64,000 nt of DNA from an uncultured Bacilli bacterium (GTDB lineage Bacteria; Bacillota_I; Bacilli_A; RF39; UBA660), in the NCBI GenBank assembly GCA_934102215.1, contig CAKOSH010000001.1:248001-312000 (forward strand), read 5' to 3'. This document shows positions 52,754-61,530 of the stretch, one piece after another (position 1 is the first letter of the stretch; each line of letters begins with the position of its first letter). The position numbers were made by a program, and so were the translations under genes. The notes under the pieces were generated by a model. The model ran no database searches and was not told the origin of the DNA. It saw only the letters and a list, made by a program, of their open reading frames with translations.

Positions 52754-53182
52754 TTAATATAGTTCGTCGCATACTCCAGGGTCAGGAGCATAAAAACAAT
52801 GACTTTTGTATCTACCAGTATTTCTTTGACCAAACCAAGTTCTTTTACATTCTTCTCCTTTTTTGGGACCATAAAACCATAAAGCATTTGTTGCTGGATA
52901 ATAGTATTCACCTTTTAATACTCTTTTGGCAAGTTCTTTCTCTTTATTAGTAGCACTACCGTTATTAAAAAGTTGACTATTTGTTCCAACAAAACCACCA
53001 GGTTTTTGATAAACTACATCGCTTATACTTCTTATATTTTTAAAATCCAAACAATTTGCGATAGCTCTATTAACGATTACATTTCCCACCATTAGCATAG
53101 CAAGTTCTCCTTCAGCAAGAGCTTCAGCTCTCATAAGTCTTGCACATAAATCAAGTTCTTTATTATTATATTTAATAAGCAT
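52754..53182 (-). CDS. SleB/CwlJ-like cell wall hydrolase
   Basis: A 142-aa Hydrolase_2 protein. ARLMRAEALAEGELAMLMVGNVIVNR corresponds to the catalytic Glu region, followed by SDVVYQKPGGF, NALWFYGP and NTGRYKSHCFY, all typical of SleB/CwlJ lytic transglycosylases and amidases that cut spore cortex or cell wall. No signal peptide. The start at 53182 has a TAGGTG site; a GTG 9 bp upstream is possible. It is convergent with the split amidase gene. Confidence 0.88.
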   Translation of the reverse strand: MLIKYNNKELDLCARLMRAEALAEGELAMLMVGNVIVNRAIANCLDFKNIRSISDVVYQKPGGFVGTNSQLFNNGSATNKEKELAKRVLKGEYYYPATNALWFYGPKKGEECKRTWFGQRNTGRYKSHCFYAPDPGVCDELY

Positions 53183-53343
53183 ATTCTTCACCTAATATAT
53201 TTTATACAAATAAATAGAAATGTTAATAAAAAGTTAATAACATGCATTAATTAAGCATTGCTTAGAAAAAATGTTAATAAAAAGTTGATTTATCTATTTT
53301 GTTATTGTATAATTAAATTGCTTTTTATGAAAAGCACACTGAT

Positions 53344-53418
53344 AGGGGTATGGTGTCAGTGGTAGCATGCCGGTCTCCAAAACCGTTGGGGAGGGTTCGA
53401 GTCCTTCTACCCCTGCCA
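53344..53418 (+). tRNA. trnW: tRNA-Trp (CCA anticodon)
   Basis: A complete cloverleaf: acceptor AGGGGTA / TACCCCT, D-loop with GGTAGCATG, anticodon loop CTCCAAA with CCA, T-loop GGTTCGAGTCC, discriminator G and encoded 3' CCA. It reads UGG, in line with TGA being a stop. Confidence 0.95.
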
Positions 53419-53484
53419 TATGTGAATTACACGAACTCAATTGCTATATTTAAGTATGGTTTTGCAGTTAGTGTTTCAATACAG

Positions 53485-53509
53485 AGAACTAAATATTAGT
53501 TCTTTTTTT
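53485..53509 (+). terminator. Terminator downstream of tRNA-Trp
   Basis: A 7-bp stem AGAACTA / TAGTTCT followed by a run of seven T. Confidence 0.8.
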
Positions 53510-53849
53510 AATGCTTTAAATATAATAATCTAATAGGCTCATACAGGCTCATACGATAGTATTCTGCAAATGAAAAAGGCTTTTAAGTATAAATCTTTGT
53601 TATTAAAAAATATGTTCTAGTGGGACTATAACACCCTTTAAAATTGATATAATAATTTTATAAACAATTTGTTATTTTTTTAAGATAATTCAATATTTAA
53701 AAACAAATAAGAGTAGGGGTATTTTACAAAATTATATTTTGTTCTTTTCTAATTACACATAAAGCACTTTATATATTTATTTATTGTTAAAATTATAGTG
53801 ATTTTGGAGTAAATAGTGTATTATATTGTTGTATGAGAGTGAGGATATA
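53510..53849. other. Non-coding region with no clear gene
   Basis: Contains a 10-bp tandem direct repeat AGGCTCATAC AGGCTCATAC near 53535-53554 and AT-rich DNA. A 16-codon frame (MKKAFKYKS...) lacks a ribosome site. The left end of the fourth recombinase element may lie here, but no att core could be fixed. Confidence 0.4.
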
Positions 53850-55247
53850 ATGATAAAAAAATATAAAGGTACTTTTAGATTTGACGGAAAAAATCATCCC
53901 GGAGAGTGTGAGGTTGATTCAAATAATAATATTAAATTAAGAATTAATGAAAGTGATATTAATGGATATAAGGAACAAATAAAAGGTGTGGCAGATAATA
54001 CAAGTTTAGATTTATATGAATGTAAATTAATTGGTAATGATATAGGATATTATTTATATTCAGTTGCTTATTTAGTTGATAAGGAAGACATAAGGTTTGG
54101 AAAAACAGATTTTAATAAACATATATATGATTTTAGATTTACTTTTGAACCATTAGAATATTGGCTTGATGAAAAAATATTAAATATTACTGATAAAAGC
54201 ATAGAATGGAATATACCAGAAGATATTATTATATATTCAAAAAAGAATCTTGAGATTAAAATTAAATATTTTAAAGGAGAAGATATAATTAATAATAAAA
54301 TAGCAAAATTTGAAATTATCCCATACGTTTGTGTAAAATCTTCTAAAAAACTTAATATTGATAATATAATGTATTATGTTCAACTTATAACTAGGTTTTT
54401 CTCATTACTTTGTGGATATAGTGGTCAAGTAAATGAACTGAAATTTCATAAGTATTATAATGGTAAAATAATATTTGATACACTAGAAGATTCTTTGATA
54501 ATAAATACAGATTTTAGCAATTTTAATGATATTAGTATTGCATATAATGAACGTAATTTGAGGACATATTATAAAGAGTTTGGATATGATAAATTAGTTA
54601 AAATGTTTAATATATGGTTTGAATTATATTCTAAAAAGTATAAAATGGCATTCGTAAATTATTTTAACCCATATAGTGCTAAAACAATAGAGTCAGAATT
54701 TTTAAGAATTACTAAAAGCATAGAAAAAGCGAGTATATGTGGAGAAAATCAAAAAGAGAAGAAAAAGAAAAGTAGAAAATTTGATAAAGTATTAAGTGAA
54801 TTTTATAATAATTATAAGAATGAATTAATAAAATCTATAAAGAATAACAAATTAAAAAAAGACTATGTAAAAAATATTGAAAAAATTCATAAAGGTATCA
54901 TAGAATCTGTTGTATATGGCTATGAAAATAGGAAATCATTATCTGATAGATTAAAAGAATTTGACGTTGATGATAATATTAAGAATCACTTTAGTGAAAA
55001 ACATATTATGAATTCTGATTCAACAAAAACAAATGTATATGAAGTGTTAGCAAACACTAGAAATTATTACACACATTTAGATAAAAATACAAACATTTTA
55101 AATGAAAAATTTATTGTTGGATATAATAGAATATTAGAAAAAATATTTGTTCAACATATTTTAAAATTATTAATTAAAGAAGATTTTTTAGTCAATGAAA
55201 TTATAAATAAAGATGATTATTTAACTATATATGACAACATAGAATAA
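53850..55247 (+). CDS. ApeA-like HEPN anti-phage protein
   Basis: A 465-aa protein. The N-terminal beta-rich domain opens with YKGTFRFDGKNHPGECEVD, as in the ApeA N-terminal domain. The C-terminal helical domain carries RNYYTH (Arg404 to His409), the R-x4-H motif of HEPN ribonucleases. ApeA is a single-gene abortive-infection defence that acts on RNA (tRNA cleavage has been reported). The start at 53850 follows a GTGAGGA site; a TTG at 53826 is rejected. It is the first clear cargo after tRNA-Trp. Confidence 0.75.
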   Translation: MIKKYKGTFRFDGKNHPGECEVDSNNNIKLRINESDINGYKEQIKGVADNTSLDLYECKLIGNDIGYYLYSVAYLVDKEDIRFGKTDFNKHIYDFRFTFEPLEYWLDEKILNITDKSIEWNIPEDIIIYSKKNLEIKIKYFKGEDIINNKIAKFEIIPYVCVKSSKKLNIDNIMYYVQLITRFFSLLCGYSGQVNELKFHKYYNGKIIFDTLEDSLIINTDFSNFNDISIAYNERNLRTYYKEFGYDKLVKMFNIWFELYSKKYKMAFVNYFNPYSAKTIESEFLRITKSIEKASICGENQKEKKKKSRKFDKVLSEFYNNYKNELIKSIKNNKLKKDYVKNIEKIHKGIIESVVYGYENRKSLSDRLKEFDVDDNIKNHFSEKHIMNSDSTKTNVYEVLANTRNYYTHLDKNTNILNEKFIVGYNRILEKIFVQHILKLLIKEDFLVNEIINKDDYLTIYDNIE

Positions 55248-55280
55248 TCTTTTATAAAATAAAACAAAGTATTTGTGTAT

Positions 55281-55517
55281 TTACTTTGTTTTAAAAAAGT
55301 CTTTAATATCTATTTCAAGTATATCTGCAATTCTTCCAAGTATAGCAAGACTAAAAGTCTTTTTTCTTTTATCACTTTCTATTTCTGCTAAATAATCAAT
55401 AGACATATCAACTTCATCTGCTAATTTTTGTTGAGTATATCCTTTTTCTTTACGGAACTTTTTAATATTTTTCCTAACAACATCATAATAATACATATCA
55501 CTATGAACTTGTGCCAT
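55281..55517 (-). CDS. XRE-family small regulator
   Basis: A 78-aa single-domain helix-turn-helix protein: NIKKFRKEKGYTQQKLADEVDMS, then IDYLAEIESDKR. The start at 55517 has GAGGTGG upstream. It is divergent from the small lipoprotein-like operon, with TATAG/C-containing dyads between, so it probably represses both directions. It is convergent with the ApeA-like gene. Confidence 0.88.
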   Translation of the reverse strand: MAQVHSDMYYYDVVRKNIKKFRKEKGYTQQKLADEVDMSIDYLAEIESDKRKKTFSLAILGRIADILEIDIKDFFKTK

Positions 55518-55651
55518 TAGTACCACCTCTATATTTATATTGTCCTATAAATAGAAAAATTATTTTATGGGCTTATAGCACTAGACTAAAAATAAATATT
55601 ATGATATATTATATATAGTGCTTATAGCACAATTAATAAAGGAGTGGTAGT

Positions 55652-55885
55652 ATGGCAAAGAATAAGGGTGGCAGTTCAATTGGCAGTACAATTGGAGCAG
55701 TTTGTATAATAATAATTTTAATAGGGTTAGTTTCATCTTGTTTTAATGATGATACATCATCTCCAAGTTCATCTAATTCAAATTGGAGTGAAGAAAAATC
55801 TATTGAATGTAGAAATAGGAGTAATACATATTACAAATGTAGTTGGAATGTTTGGGAAGATAGATGTACTTGTAAACAACGATAA
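55652..55885 (+). CDS. Small membrane-anchored Cys-containing protein
   Basis: A 77-aa protein with AAAGGAGTGG upstream. One hydrophobic helix (STIGAVCIIIILIGLVSSC) is followed by a Ser/Asn linker and a Cys-rich external end (SIECRNRSNTYYKCSWNVW, RCTCKQR) able to form two disulfides. No family recognised. It is the first of three co-directional genes for exported proteins. Confidence 0.6.
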   Translation: MAKNKGGSSIGSTIGAVCIIIILIGLVSSCFNDDTSSPSSSNSNWSEEKSIECRNRSNTYYKCSWNVWEDRCTCKQR

Positions 55886-55903
55886 TTTTAAAGGTGTGAA
55901 TGA

Positions 55904-56461
55904 ATGAAAAAGAATAATATAATATTAATAATTTTAGTTGTATTTATCTTATTATTATTTTTATATTTTAAATATGATAGTAGAGTTAAAGAAATTAATA
56001 ATAATTTAAATAATACTAAAACAATAGATAATAATGAAATTGAAAAAATTGATGATGATGAATTAATAAAAACTAATATATTACTTATTGATGAAGTTTT
56101 TGTTTCATATTCTGATAAGGTTGGAGTTTTAAGTTGGAATTCTGCTAAAGAATCTTTAGACAAAGATAAATATAAAATTACTATTAATGAGCCAAACAAG
56201 GATACTATTGGAAAAATAAAAATATATGATGAAAATAATAATTATGTATTTCTATCTTTTTATCCTAAAAATGGTAGTGAAATATTAAGTATGCTAACAT
56301 ATGAATCAAGTGATAATGTTTATGAATTATCAATAAATAATAATTATCATACATCATATGTAAAATATAATTTATTTGATAGAAACTCTGCTATTAAAAA
56401 TAGAGAATTTTATTCATTAAATAAATTATTAAAAGCATTTAATGATTCTATAAATAAGTAA
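55904..56461 (+). CDS. Membrane-anchored extracellular protein, unknown
   Basis: A 185-aa protein with an N-terminal transmembrane helix (NNIILIILVVFILLLFLYF), a charged linker and an outer beta-rich domain. Nothing recognised. It has an AAAGGTG site. The next gene begins directly after its stop. Confidence 0.6.
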   Translation: MKKNNIILIILVVFILLLFLYFKYDSRVKEINNNLNNTKTIDNNEIEKIDDDELIKTNILLIDEVFVSYSDKVGVLSWNSAKESLDKDKYKITINEPNKDTIGKIKIYDENNNYVFLSFYPKNGSEILSMLTYESSDNVYELSINNNYHTSYVKYNLFDRNSAIKNREFYSLNKLLKAFNDSINK

Positions 56462-56476
56462 ATGAGAGTTATATTG

Positions 56477-56998
56477 ATGAAGAAATTTTTAAATATATTA
56501 TTAATTATCACAATTGTTATTTCATTTTGTGGTTGTAAGAATGAAAAGGAAAAAGAACTAGAACCAGTTTTAGTTGAAATTAATGAAAATAACTTTGATG
56601 AATATTTTTATATTAAGGCAGATATTTCAGATTTTAGACAAGAAAACAATAATTCTGCACTTGCGAGTTCTTATATTGGATATGCAAATTTAAAAATTAC
56701 TATTAGTCCTAAAAAGAATATTAAAACTGAAAATTTGGTAATAAAAGGAAAGGCTAGTTTAAATGGTATATGTTGGTCAAGAAATTATCCATACTTTGAA
56801 GTTTCTCTTGATAATACTGGTAATGGAGATAGAACTCAAGCAATACAATCAGAAATTTGCTATTATATGAGACCAGATAGTCCTGTTGTAAGTCATTTTT
56901 ATTCATATGAATTAAAAGAAAATGAATTCTATGTTAATGATAAAGCATTTGTATTATATAAAATTACAGGAAATGTGTATGAATTGAAAAATGAATAA
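56477..56998 (+). CDS. Lipoprotein, unknown
   Basis: A 173-aa protein with a classic lipoprotein signal: MKKFLNILLIITIVIS followed by the lipobox FCGC, so acylation at Cys20 is predicted. The mature domain has a beta pattern and two Cys (NGICWSR, SEICYY). An upstream in-frame ATG at 56462, abutting the previous stop, is possible. It is the last gene before a terminator. Confidence 0.7.
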   Translation: MKKFLNILLIITIVISFCGCKNEKEKELEPVLVEINENNFDEYFYIKADISDFRQENNNSALASSYIGYANLKITISPKKNIKTENLVIKGKASLNGICWSRNYPYFEVSLDNTGNGDRTQAIQSEICYYMRPDSPVVSHFYSYELKENEFYVNDKAFVLYKITGNVYELKNE

Positions 56999-57026
56999 AA
57001 AACTACTGAAACAATCAGTAGTTTTT
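56998..57026 (+). terminator. Terminator after the lipoprotein gene
   Basis: A perfect 11-bp stem AAAACTACTGA / TCAGTAGTTTT with a 5-nt loop and a trailing T. Confidence 0.85.
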
Positions 57027-57256
57027 GGCTATTCAAATTTTAAACAATGGTGTGTTCAATATTTGAACTCCATACAAAGAATTAAAGAATTAGACTATTA
57101 AAAAAATGTATAGTAGAAAAATTTAATTTTTCTTTTTATTTATAGGCTAAACATCATTACTTGAATAAATTGAGTATTTACTATATGTGTGTTCATACTT
57201 TTAATACCTTTATTAAATATTACCATACCATAGTTTATAAATAATAAAAAATGATT

Positions 57257-57697
57257 CTATTCATCATTAAATGGAATAGAATTCTTTTTAGTTAGTCTTT
57301 TATCATTTGGATGTATAAAGAATTCATCAGTTCCATATTTAGTCCAATTATCACTAAAAGCATATATATTAGGTTTACGAGCAAGTTTCCCGTGATATTT
57401 TACTTTAATAAAACCCTTATTAATTAATTCATCTAAATCATACATTACTGAATTTTTAGATAGTTTAGTGTTTTTTATATCTTGATTAGTAATGTGTATG
57501 TCTTCTGCATTATCTGAATCATCAGGACGTTTTATATATTTCTTTTTTAATAATAAGTATAAGCCTTGTTGTCTTAATGTTAATTCTTTCCACGCTTTTG
57601 ACTCTTGCATATCATCACATATTTTTGTGAATTTTTGTCCTCTTGCTTTTGTACTTTCCCATTTTTGATTCTGAATTATTACTTTTTTTCTACTCAT
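57257..57697 (-). CDS. Replication-initiator-like helix-turn-helix protein
   Basis: A 146-aa basic protein with AAAGGAGATGA upstream. ALYLLLKKKYIKRP-like QGLYLLLKKKYIKRP, then HITNQDIKNTKLSKNSVMYDLDELINKGF, forms a winged-helix unit as in plasmid replication initiators and element regulators. It is divergent from the XRE-like gene at 57908. Confidence 0.6.
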   Translation of the reverse strand: MSRKKVIIQNQKWESTKARGQKFTKICDDMQESKAWKELTLRQQGLYLLLKKKYIKRPDDSDNAEDIHITNQDIKNTKLSKNSVMYDLDELINKGFIKVKYHGKLARKPNIYAFSDNWTKYGTDEFFIHPNDKRLTKKNSIPFNDE

Positions 57698-57907
57698 AGA
57701 ATCATCTCCTTTTATGTTTGATTAGCAACATAATAATACATATTTTTTTGCTTGTAAATAGAAAAGTCCAGAATTCAACATCCCTTTTATTTAAAGGCAA
57801 AAACGATATAAAGATAAACAAATTGTTTAAATTATAAAAATAATAAATAATTTGTTGACACATAAGTTTAGAAATCATATAATGAAGATATAAAAGGAGA
57901 AAAATAT

Positions 57908-58663
57908 ATGGCAAGAAATAGAGTTCAAATAGAAAAAGAAAAAGAAAGATTATATGAAAATACTAAAGATGATATTATAAAAGCAATGCAAAATTTGGTT
58001 GATAATAAAATAAAAGAATATGATAAATATGGTAAAAAAATTACTAAAACAAAAATTGCAAATGATTTAAATATTACATATCAAGCATTGTCTAATTACA
58101 CATTTGATAGAATACCAGATTTGAAACAATTACTTTATATAAAAGAATATTTTTCAGTTCCTTTTTCAACCTTTTTTAAGGAGAAAAAAGAGGATAATAA
58201 TAAGAATAGTATTACTGATATTAGTATTGCTCTTGGTTTAGATTCTGAAACAATTAATATATTATCTGAATTAAAAAGAAATACAGAGTATGATAGTTTT
58301 GAAAATAACAATGAAAACAAAATAATATTATTTCTAATAAATGCAATTATAAAAGATAAAGAATTATTTAAAAGCCTATCATCATATTTTGCTATTGCTT
58401 TAGGTAGAAATATACTTGATAAAAAGAATGATAAATTTATTGCATATAAGCCATTTGGAAATGATAAAAGTGCTTATAGTATGACAAAATTTTCTGTGAT
58501 GACAGATTTTATTAATTTAATTGATGATTTAGTTGCAGGAGAAAATGTTCCTAAAGATATTAGAGAAAAGGCTGAAAAATATGCATTTAAATACTCTGGG
58601 GAAATGCAACAGATTATTAAAGAAAATAATAGTAAAAAAATAATTGATAACTACTACAAATAG
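57908..58663 (+). CDS. Helix-turn-helix regulator with C-terminal effector-like region
   Basis: A 251-aa protein with AAAGGAG upstream. The N-terminal DNA-binding unit reads ITKTKIANDLNITYQALSNYTFDRIPDL, followed by 160 residues of helical sequence without a recognised family. It is probably the element's main repressor, facing the winged-helix gene on the other strand. A hairpin GGTACACATA / TATGTGTACC lies at 58674-58713, just after the gene. Confidence 0.7.
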   Translation: MARNRVQIEKEKERLYENTKDDIIKAMQNLVDNKIKEYDKYGKKITKTKIANDLNITYQALSNYTFDRIPDLKQLLYIKEYFSVPFSTFFKEKKEDNNKNSITDISIALGLDSETINILSELKRNTEYDSFENNNENKIILFLINAIIKDKELFKSLSSYFAIALGRNILDKKNDKFIAYKPFGNDKSAYSMTKFSVMTDFINLIDDLVAGENVPKDIREKAEKYAFKYSGEMQQIIKENNSKKIIDNYYK

Positions 58664-58765
58664 TTATCAATTATGGTACACATAAAATCGTCGGCAAACA
58701 ATATATGTGTACCTCTATTATATATTAAAGTAAAAAAAAGATAAAGTGAAATAGAGGAGATAAAA

Positions 58766-58954
58766 ATGATAAATAAAAATCAAATTGAATTATTATCTAG
58801 TGTATTTAATGCTAAAGACATTAAAGAATATATAGAAAAAAACATATATGCGTATTTACTATTTAAAAATAAGGTAGAACATCCTAAAAGTAAAGTATTA
58901 ATTAGTGTAAGTCCATATTCATCACTTACATTATTTAGGGGTGTTAGTTTATGA
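58766..58954 (+). CDS. 62-aa small protein coupled to the recombinase
   Basis: AGAGGAG site; starts MINKNQIELLSSVFNAKDIK and ends in an ATGA overlap with the recombinase start. The tail LISVSPYSSLTLFRGVSL is hydrophobic. Same position as the small frames of elements 1-3, so a partner of the recombinase is likely. Confidence 0.6.
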   Translation: MINKNQIELLSSVFNAKDIKEYIEKNIYAYLLFKNKVEHPKSKVLISVSPYSSLTLFRGVSL

Positions 58955-60555
58955 ATGCAGTAATATATGCAAGATATAGTTCACATAATCAAACTGAATG
59001 TTCTATTGAGGGACAATTAGAGGTATGTAGAAAATTTGCAGAAGAACATAATTATAATGTAATTTATGAATATATTGACAGAGCAAAATCAGGAACTAAA
59101 GAAAATAGAGAATCATTTCAAAAGATGATAGAAGATAGCAAAAATAAAACATTTAAAGCAATCATAGTCTATCAACTGGATAGATTTGCGAGGAATAGGT
59201 ATACAAGTGCTATATATAAAAAGCAATTACAAGATATGGGTGTTAGAGTTTTATCTGCAAGAGAAAATATAACAGATGACGCTAGTGGTGTTCTTATGGA
59301 AAGTGTGCTTGAGGGAATGGCAGAGTATTTTTCAGTTGAATTAGGTCAAAAAGTAAGAAGAGGTATGAAATTAAATGCGGAAAACTTTTATTATAATGGT
59401 GGTAATGTTCCTTTAGGATATAAACTTGAAATAGTTAATAATGAAAGATTTAATAATGGAATTAAGAAAGCAATAAAAAAGAAATATGCTATTGATAAAG
59501 AACAAGCAGAGGTAGTAAAAAAAATATTTGAAATGTATTCAAATGATTATAAGATGAGTGAAATAATTAAATATTTAAACTCTTTAAATCTAAAAACATC
59601 ATATAACAAGCCATTTAATAGAAGTAGTATTAGAAGAATATTAGAAAACAAAAAGTATATTGGTATATATACATATAATATGGTAGAAACAAAAAATGCT
59701 ATACCTAGAATAATTGATGATGATTTGTTTTACAAAGTTCAGGAAGAACTTAAAAGAAATAGTTTAGCCCCCGCTAGAAGAAGAGCAAAGGCAGAATATT
59801 TATTATCTGGAAAGTTGTATTGTGGCTTTTGTAAAGAAAAAATGACAGGCAAATCTGGAACATCAAAAACAGGAAAACTACATACATATTATGCTTGTAA
59901 ATCATATTTAAAACATCAATGTGAAATGGAATGTGTAAGAAAAGAATATTTAGAAGATATAGTTGCTAAATCTTGTCAGGATGTTTTAACTAGAGATAAT
60001 ATTAACTCAATAGCAAAGAAAATAGTTGAATATGCTAACAATGAACAAAACACTATTGAATATAAGCAATTAAATAAATCATTAAAAGATTTGGAAAAAA
60101 AGAAAAATAATCTTATAAATGCAATATCAGAGTGTGATAATTCAAGTGCAAGACAAATTTTATTTGAAGAACTAAATAATATACAATATAAATTGGATGA
60201 AATAAATAATACTTTTATAATTGAAAAATCTAAACATTTAAGATTAGACATTAATGAAGTAAAATTCTTTTTGAATAGTATTAAAAAAGGTAATATAAAT
60301 AGTTTTAAATACAAAAAGGCTTTAATTAATACATTAGTTAATAAAGTATATTTGTATAATGATAGAGCAACAATACTTTATAATATAAATAATCAAATTG
60401 AAGAGGTAAGTATCTCTCTTTTAAAAGATGTTGAAAGTTCGCTTTTTAATGCACAAGCTCTGCCAAGAAAATACCGATTTTTCCCTTATAAAATAAGAGA
60501 AAAATCGTTTTTTTATGTAAAAATTATTATCGTTTTTAAATATGACTTGCAATAA
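58951..60555 (+). CDS. Large serine recombinase (fourth)
   Basis: A 534-aa protein of a different branch from the other three. Ser10 in VIYARYSSHNQ is the nucleophile, with CSIEGQLEVC and YQLDRFARNR blocks. The Recombinase domain (NVPLGYKLEIV, SIRRILENKKYIG), zinc ribbon (YCGFCKEKMTGK ... YACKSYLKHQC) and a Lys/Glu coiled coil follow. The last 25 or so codons read through a terminator hairpin, so the original C-terminus may have ended earlier. Confidence 0.93.
   Translation: MNAVIYARYSSHNQTECSIEGQLEVCRKFAEEHNYNVIYEYIDRAKSGTKENRESFQKMIEDSKNKTFKAIIVYQLDRFARNRYTSAIYKKQLQDMGVRVLSARENITDDASGVLMESVLEGMAEYFSVELGQKVRRGMKLNAENFYYNGGNVPLGYKLEIVNNERFNNGIKKAIKKKYAIDKEQAEVVKKIFEMYSNDYKMSEIIKYLNSLNLKTSYNKPFNRSSIRRILENKKYIGIYTYNMVETKNAIPRIIDDDLFYKVQEELKRNSLAPARRRAKAEYLLSGKLYCGFCKEKMTGKSGTSKTGKLHTYYACKSYLKHQCEMECVRKEYLEDIVAKSCQDVLTRDNINSIAKKIVEYANNEQNTIEYKQLNKSLKDLEKKKNNLINAISECDNSSARQILFEELNNIQYKLDEINNTFIIEKSKHLRLDINEVKFFLNSIKKGNINSFKYKKALINTLVNKVYLYNDRATILYNINNQIEEVSISLLKDVESSLFNAQALPRKYRFFPYKIREKSFFYVKIIIVFKYDLQ
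60475..60514 (+). terminator. Intrinsic terminator inside the 3' end of the fourth recombinase frame
   Basis: A 15-bp stem pairs 60475-60489 with 60493-60507 with one G-U/mismatch position, and is followed by seven T. It lies upstream of the annotated stop at 60553-60555. Confidence 0.75.
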
Positions 60556-60588
60556 TTTTTGTTGAGAATTAACACCACACTAGAGATG

Positions 60589-60870
60589 ATAAAATTGATA
60601 ATTTATAAAAAATACAATGTAGATGAAGGTTGTTTGGTATTACTTAATATTTTGGAGAATATGTTTATTAGTGAATGTGTTTCTGTTCCAAGAAATATAT
60701 ATAAAGAAATTAAAAAATTATACGATTTGTTAGTTGAATATTTAGATAGAAATTATTTGGATGCCGAAATGATAGATACTAAATTAGTTCGAGAGGTAAC
60801 ATTTAAAGTTTTCACAAATAAAGAAATATCAAATAATTATAAAAAGAGTTATCAAAAAAGCAAATCATAA
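60589..60870 (+). CDS. Small unknown protein after the fourth recombinase
   Basis: A 93-aa helical protein (MIKLIIYKKYNVDEGCLVLL...) with a basic end. The ribosome site is poor (ACTAGAG next to the ATG). No family recognised. It lies between the recombinase terminator and the broken DHHW gene, so it is either the last element gene or a chance frame. Confidence 0.4.
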   Translation: MKLIIYKKYNVDEGCLVLLNILENMFISECVSVPRNIYKEIKKLYDLLVEYLDRNYLDAEMIDTKLVREVTFKVFTNKEISNNYKKSYQKSKS

Positions 60871-60897
60871 ATAATTTATTTTAATTATTTACCGATT

Positions 60898-60925
60898 TTG
60901 GCAAAAAATTCGCTAGATGTATAAT
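60898..60925 (+). promoter_or_regulatory. Outward-facing promoter at the edge of the fourth element
   Basis: TTGGCA (60898-60903) and TATAAT (60920-60925) with a 16-bp spacer. The -10 overlaps the first codons of the broken DHHW frame, so transcription would begin inside that fragment. Confidence 0.5.
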
Positions 60926-61249
60926 TATGAAACTAAAAAATATACAAAAATATATGATTATGACAAACTAAAATCATTAGATAAATATGATATATATTTA
61001 TCAGGAGCATCTTCTATTATAGATATTGTTAATCCTACTTCAAATAGTAATAAAGAATTAATTGTTTTTCGTGATTCTTATGGCAGTAGTTTAATTCCTC
61101 TATTAATTGATGGTTATAAGAAAATTACTGTTATTGATATTAGATATGTTTCTTCAAGAATTTTGAATAATTATATAAAATTTAATAATCAAGATGTTCT
61201 TTTTATGTATAGTATATTAACTATAAATAACAGTTTTTCTATGAGGTAA
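60917..61249 (+). pseudogene. 3' fragment of a DHHW-type surface protein gene
   Basis: A 110-aa frame beginning MYNYETKKYTKIYDYDKL, then LSGASSIIDIVNP and ELIVFRDSYGSSLIPLL, DIRYVSSRILNNYIKF and DVLFMYSILTINNS. This is the conserved C-terminal part of DHHW/AlgX-like SGNH family proteins, including the DSYG block. The catalytic N-terminal part is missing and a TAG lies directly upstream. The 5' part was not found elsewhere in the window. The gene's own terminator follows, so this end is native. Confidence 0.7.
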
Positions 61250-61277
61250 GGAATCTAGTTAATTAGATTCCTTTTTT
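61249..61277 (+). terminator. Terminator of the DHHW gene
   Basis: A 9-bp stem AGGAATCTA / TAGATTCCT with a 6-nt loop, followed by TTTTT. Confidence 0.85.
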
Positions 61278-61330
61278 CTTTTGTTAACTAATGATTAAAT
61301 AAACTATCTATAACTCTTTTTTATTTAATT

Positions 61331-61381
61331 TTTCCGAAAACGGAAATTTTATTTGCCGATTTCGGAAAAGTATGATATAAT
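61331..61381 (+). promoter_or_regulatory. Promoter with palindromic operator before the TasA-SipW genes
   Basis: TTGCCG (61353-61358) and TATAAT (61376-61381) with a 17-bp spacer. The perfect inverted repeat TTTCCG-AAAA-CGGAAA (61331-61346) sits just upstream, and a related CCGATTTCGG overlaps the -35. Together they look like operator half-sites for a dimeric regulator. Confidence 0.65.
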
Positions 61382-61530
61382 TATAATTGTAAGATTAAGG
61401 TAGAAGGATAGACTCCAGTTTTACAGAGTTTATATTCTTATATCTTAACCTTAAAAAGCATGATAGTTATTTGGGAGTAGCTATTATGTAGATTACTCCC
61501 ATAAAAATATTGTGCGAGGAGGTGAAAAAA
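61382..61530 (+). other. Long structured 5' leader of the TasA-like gene
   Basis: About 140 nt between the promoter and the start, with ACTC / GAGT (near 61413-61428) and GGGAGTA / TACTCCC (61471-61500) stems. There is no frame of useful length. It may be a regulatory leader; no known riboswitch class was recognised. Confidence 0.4.

Larger units (their letters stand above)
53510..60916 (+). mobile_element. Probable fourth serine-recombinase element (boundaries uncertain)
   Basis: A run of accessory genes (ApeA-like defence gene, XRE regulators, small exported proteins, replication-like protein) ends with a large serine recombinase and then the broken 3' part of a DHHW surface-protein gene. 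This matches the layout of elements 1-3. Unlike those, the matching 5' gene piece was not found, so the left end is set only at the start of accessory DNA after the tRNA terminator. Confidence 0.5.

Noticed and set aside
52711..52950. 79-codon plus-strand frame over the SleB-like gene
   Set aside because: It begins in the amidase terminator and runs antisense to a clear Hydrolase_2 gene.
53569..53619. MKKAFKYKS... short frame as the missing 5' piece of the DHHW gene
   Set aside because: No ribosome site, no signal peptide, only 16 codons, and no shared core with the 60.9-kb junction that would restore a reading frame.
53344..60916. tRNA-Trp as the attachment site of the fourth element
   Set aside because: The tRNA is complete, and I found no second copy of its 3' end downstream; large serine recombinases rarely use tRNA genes.
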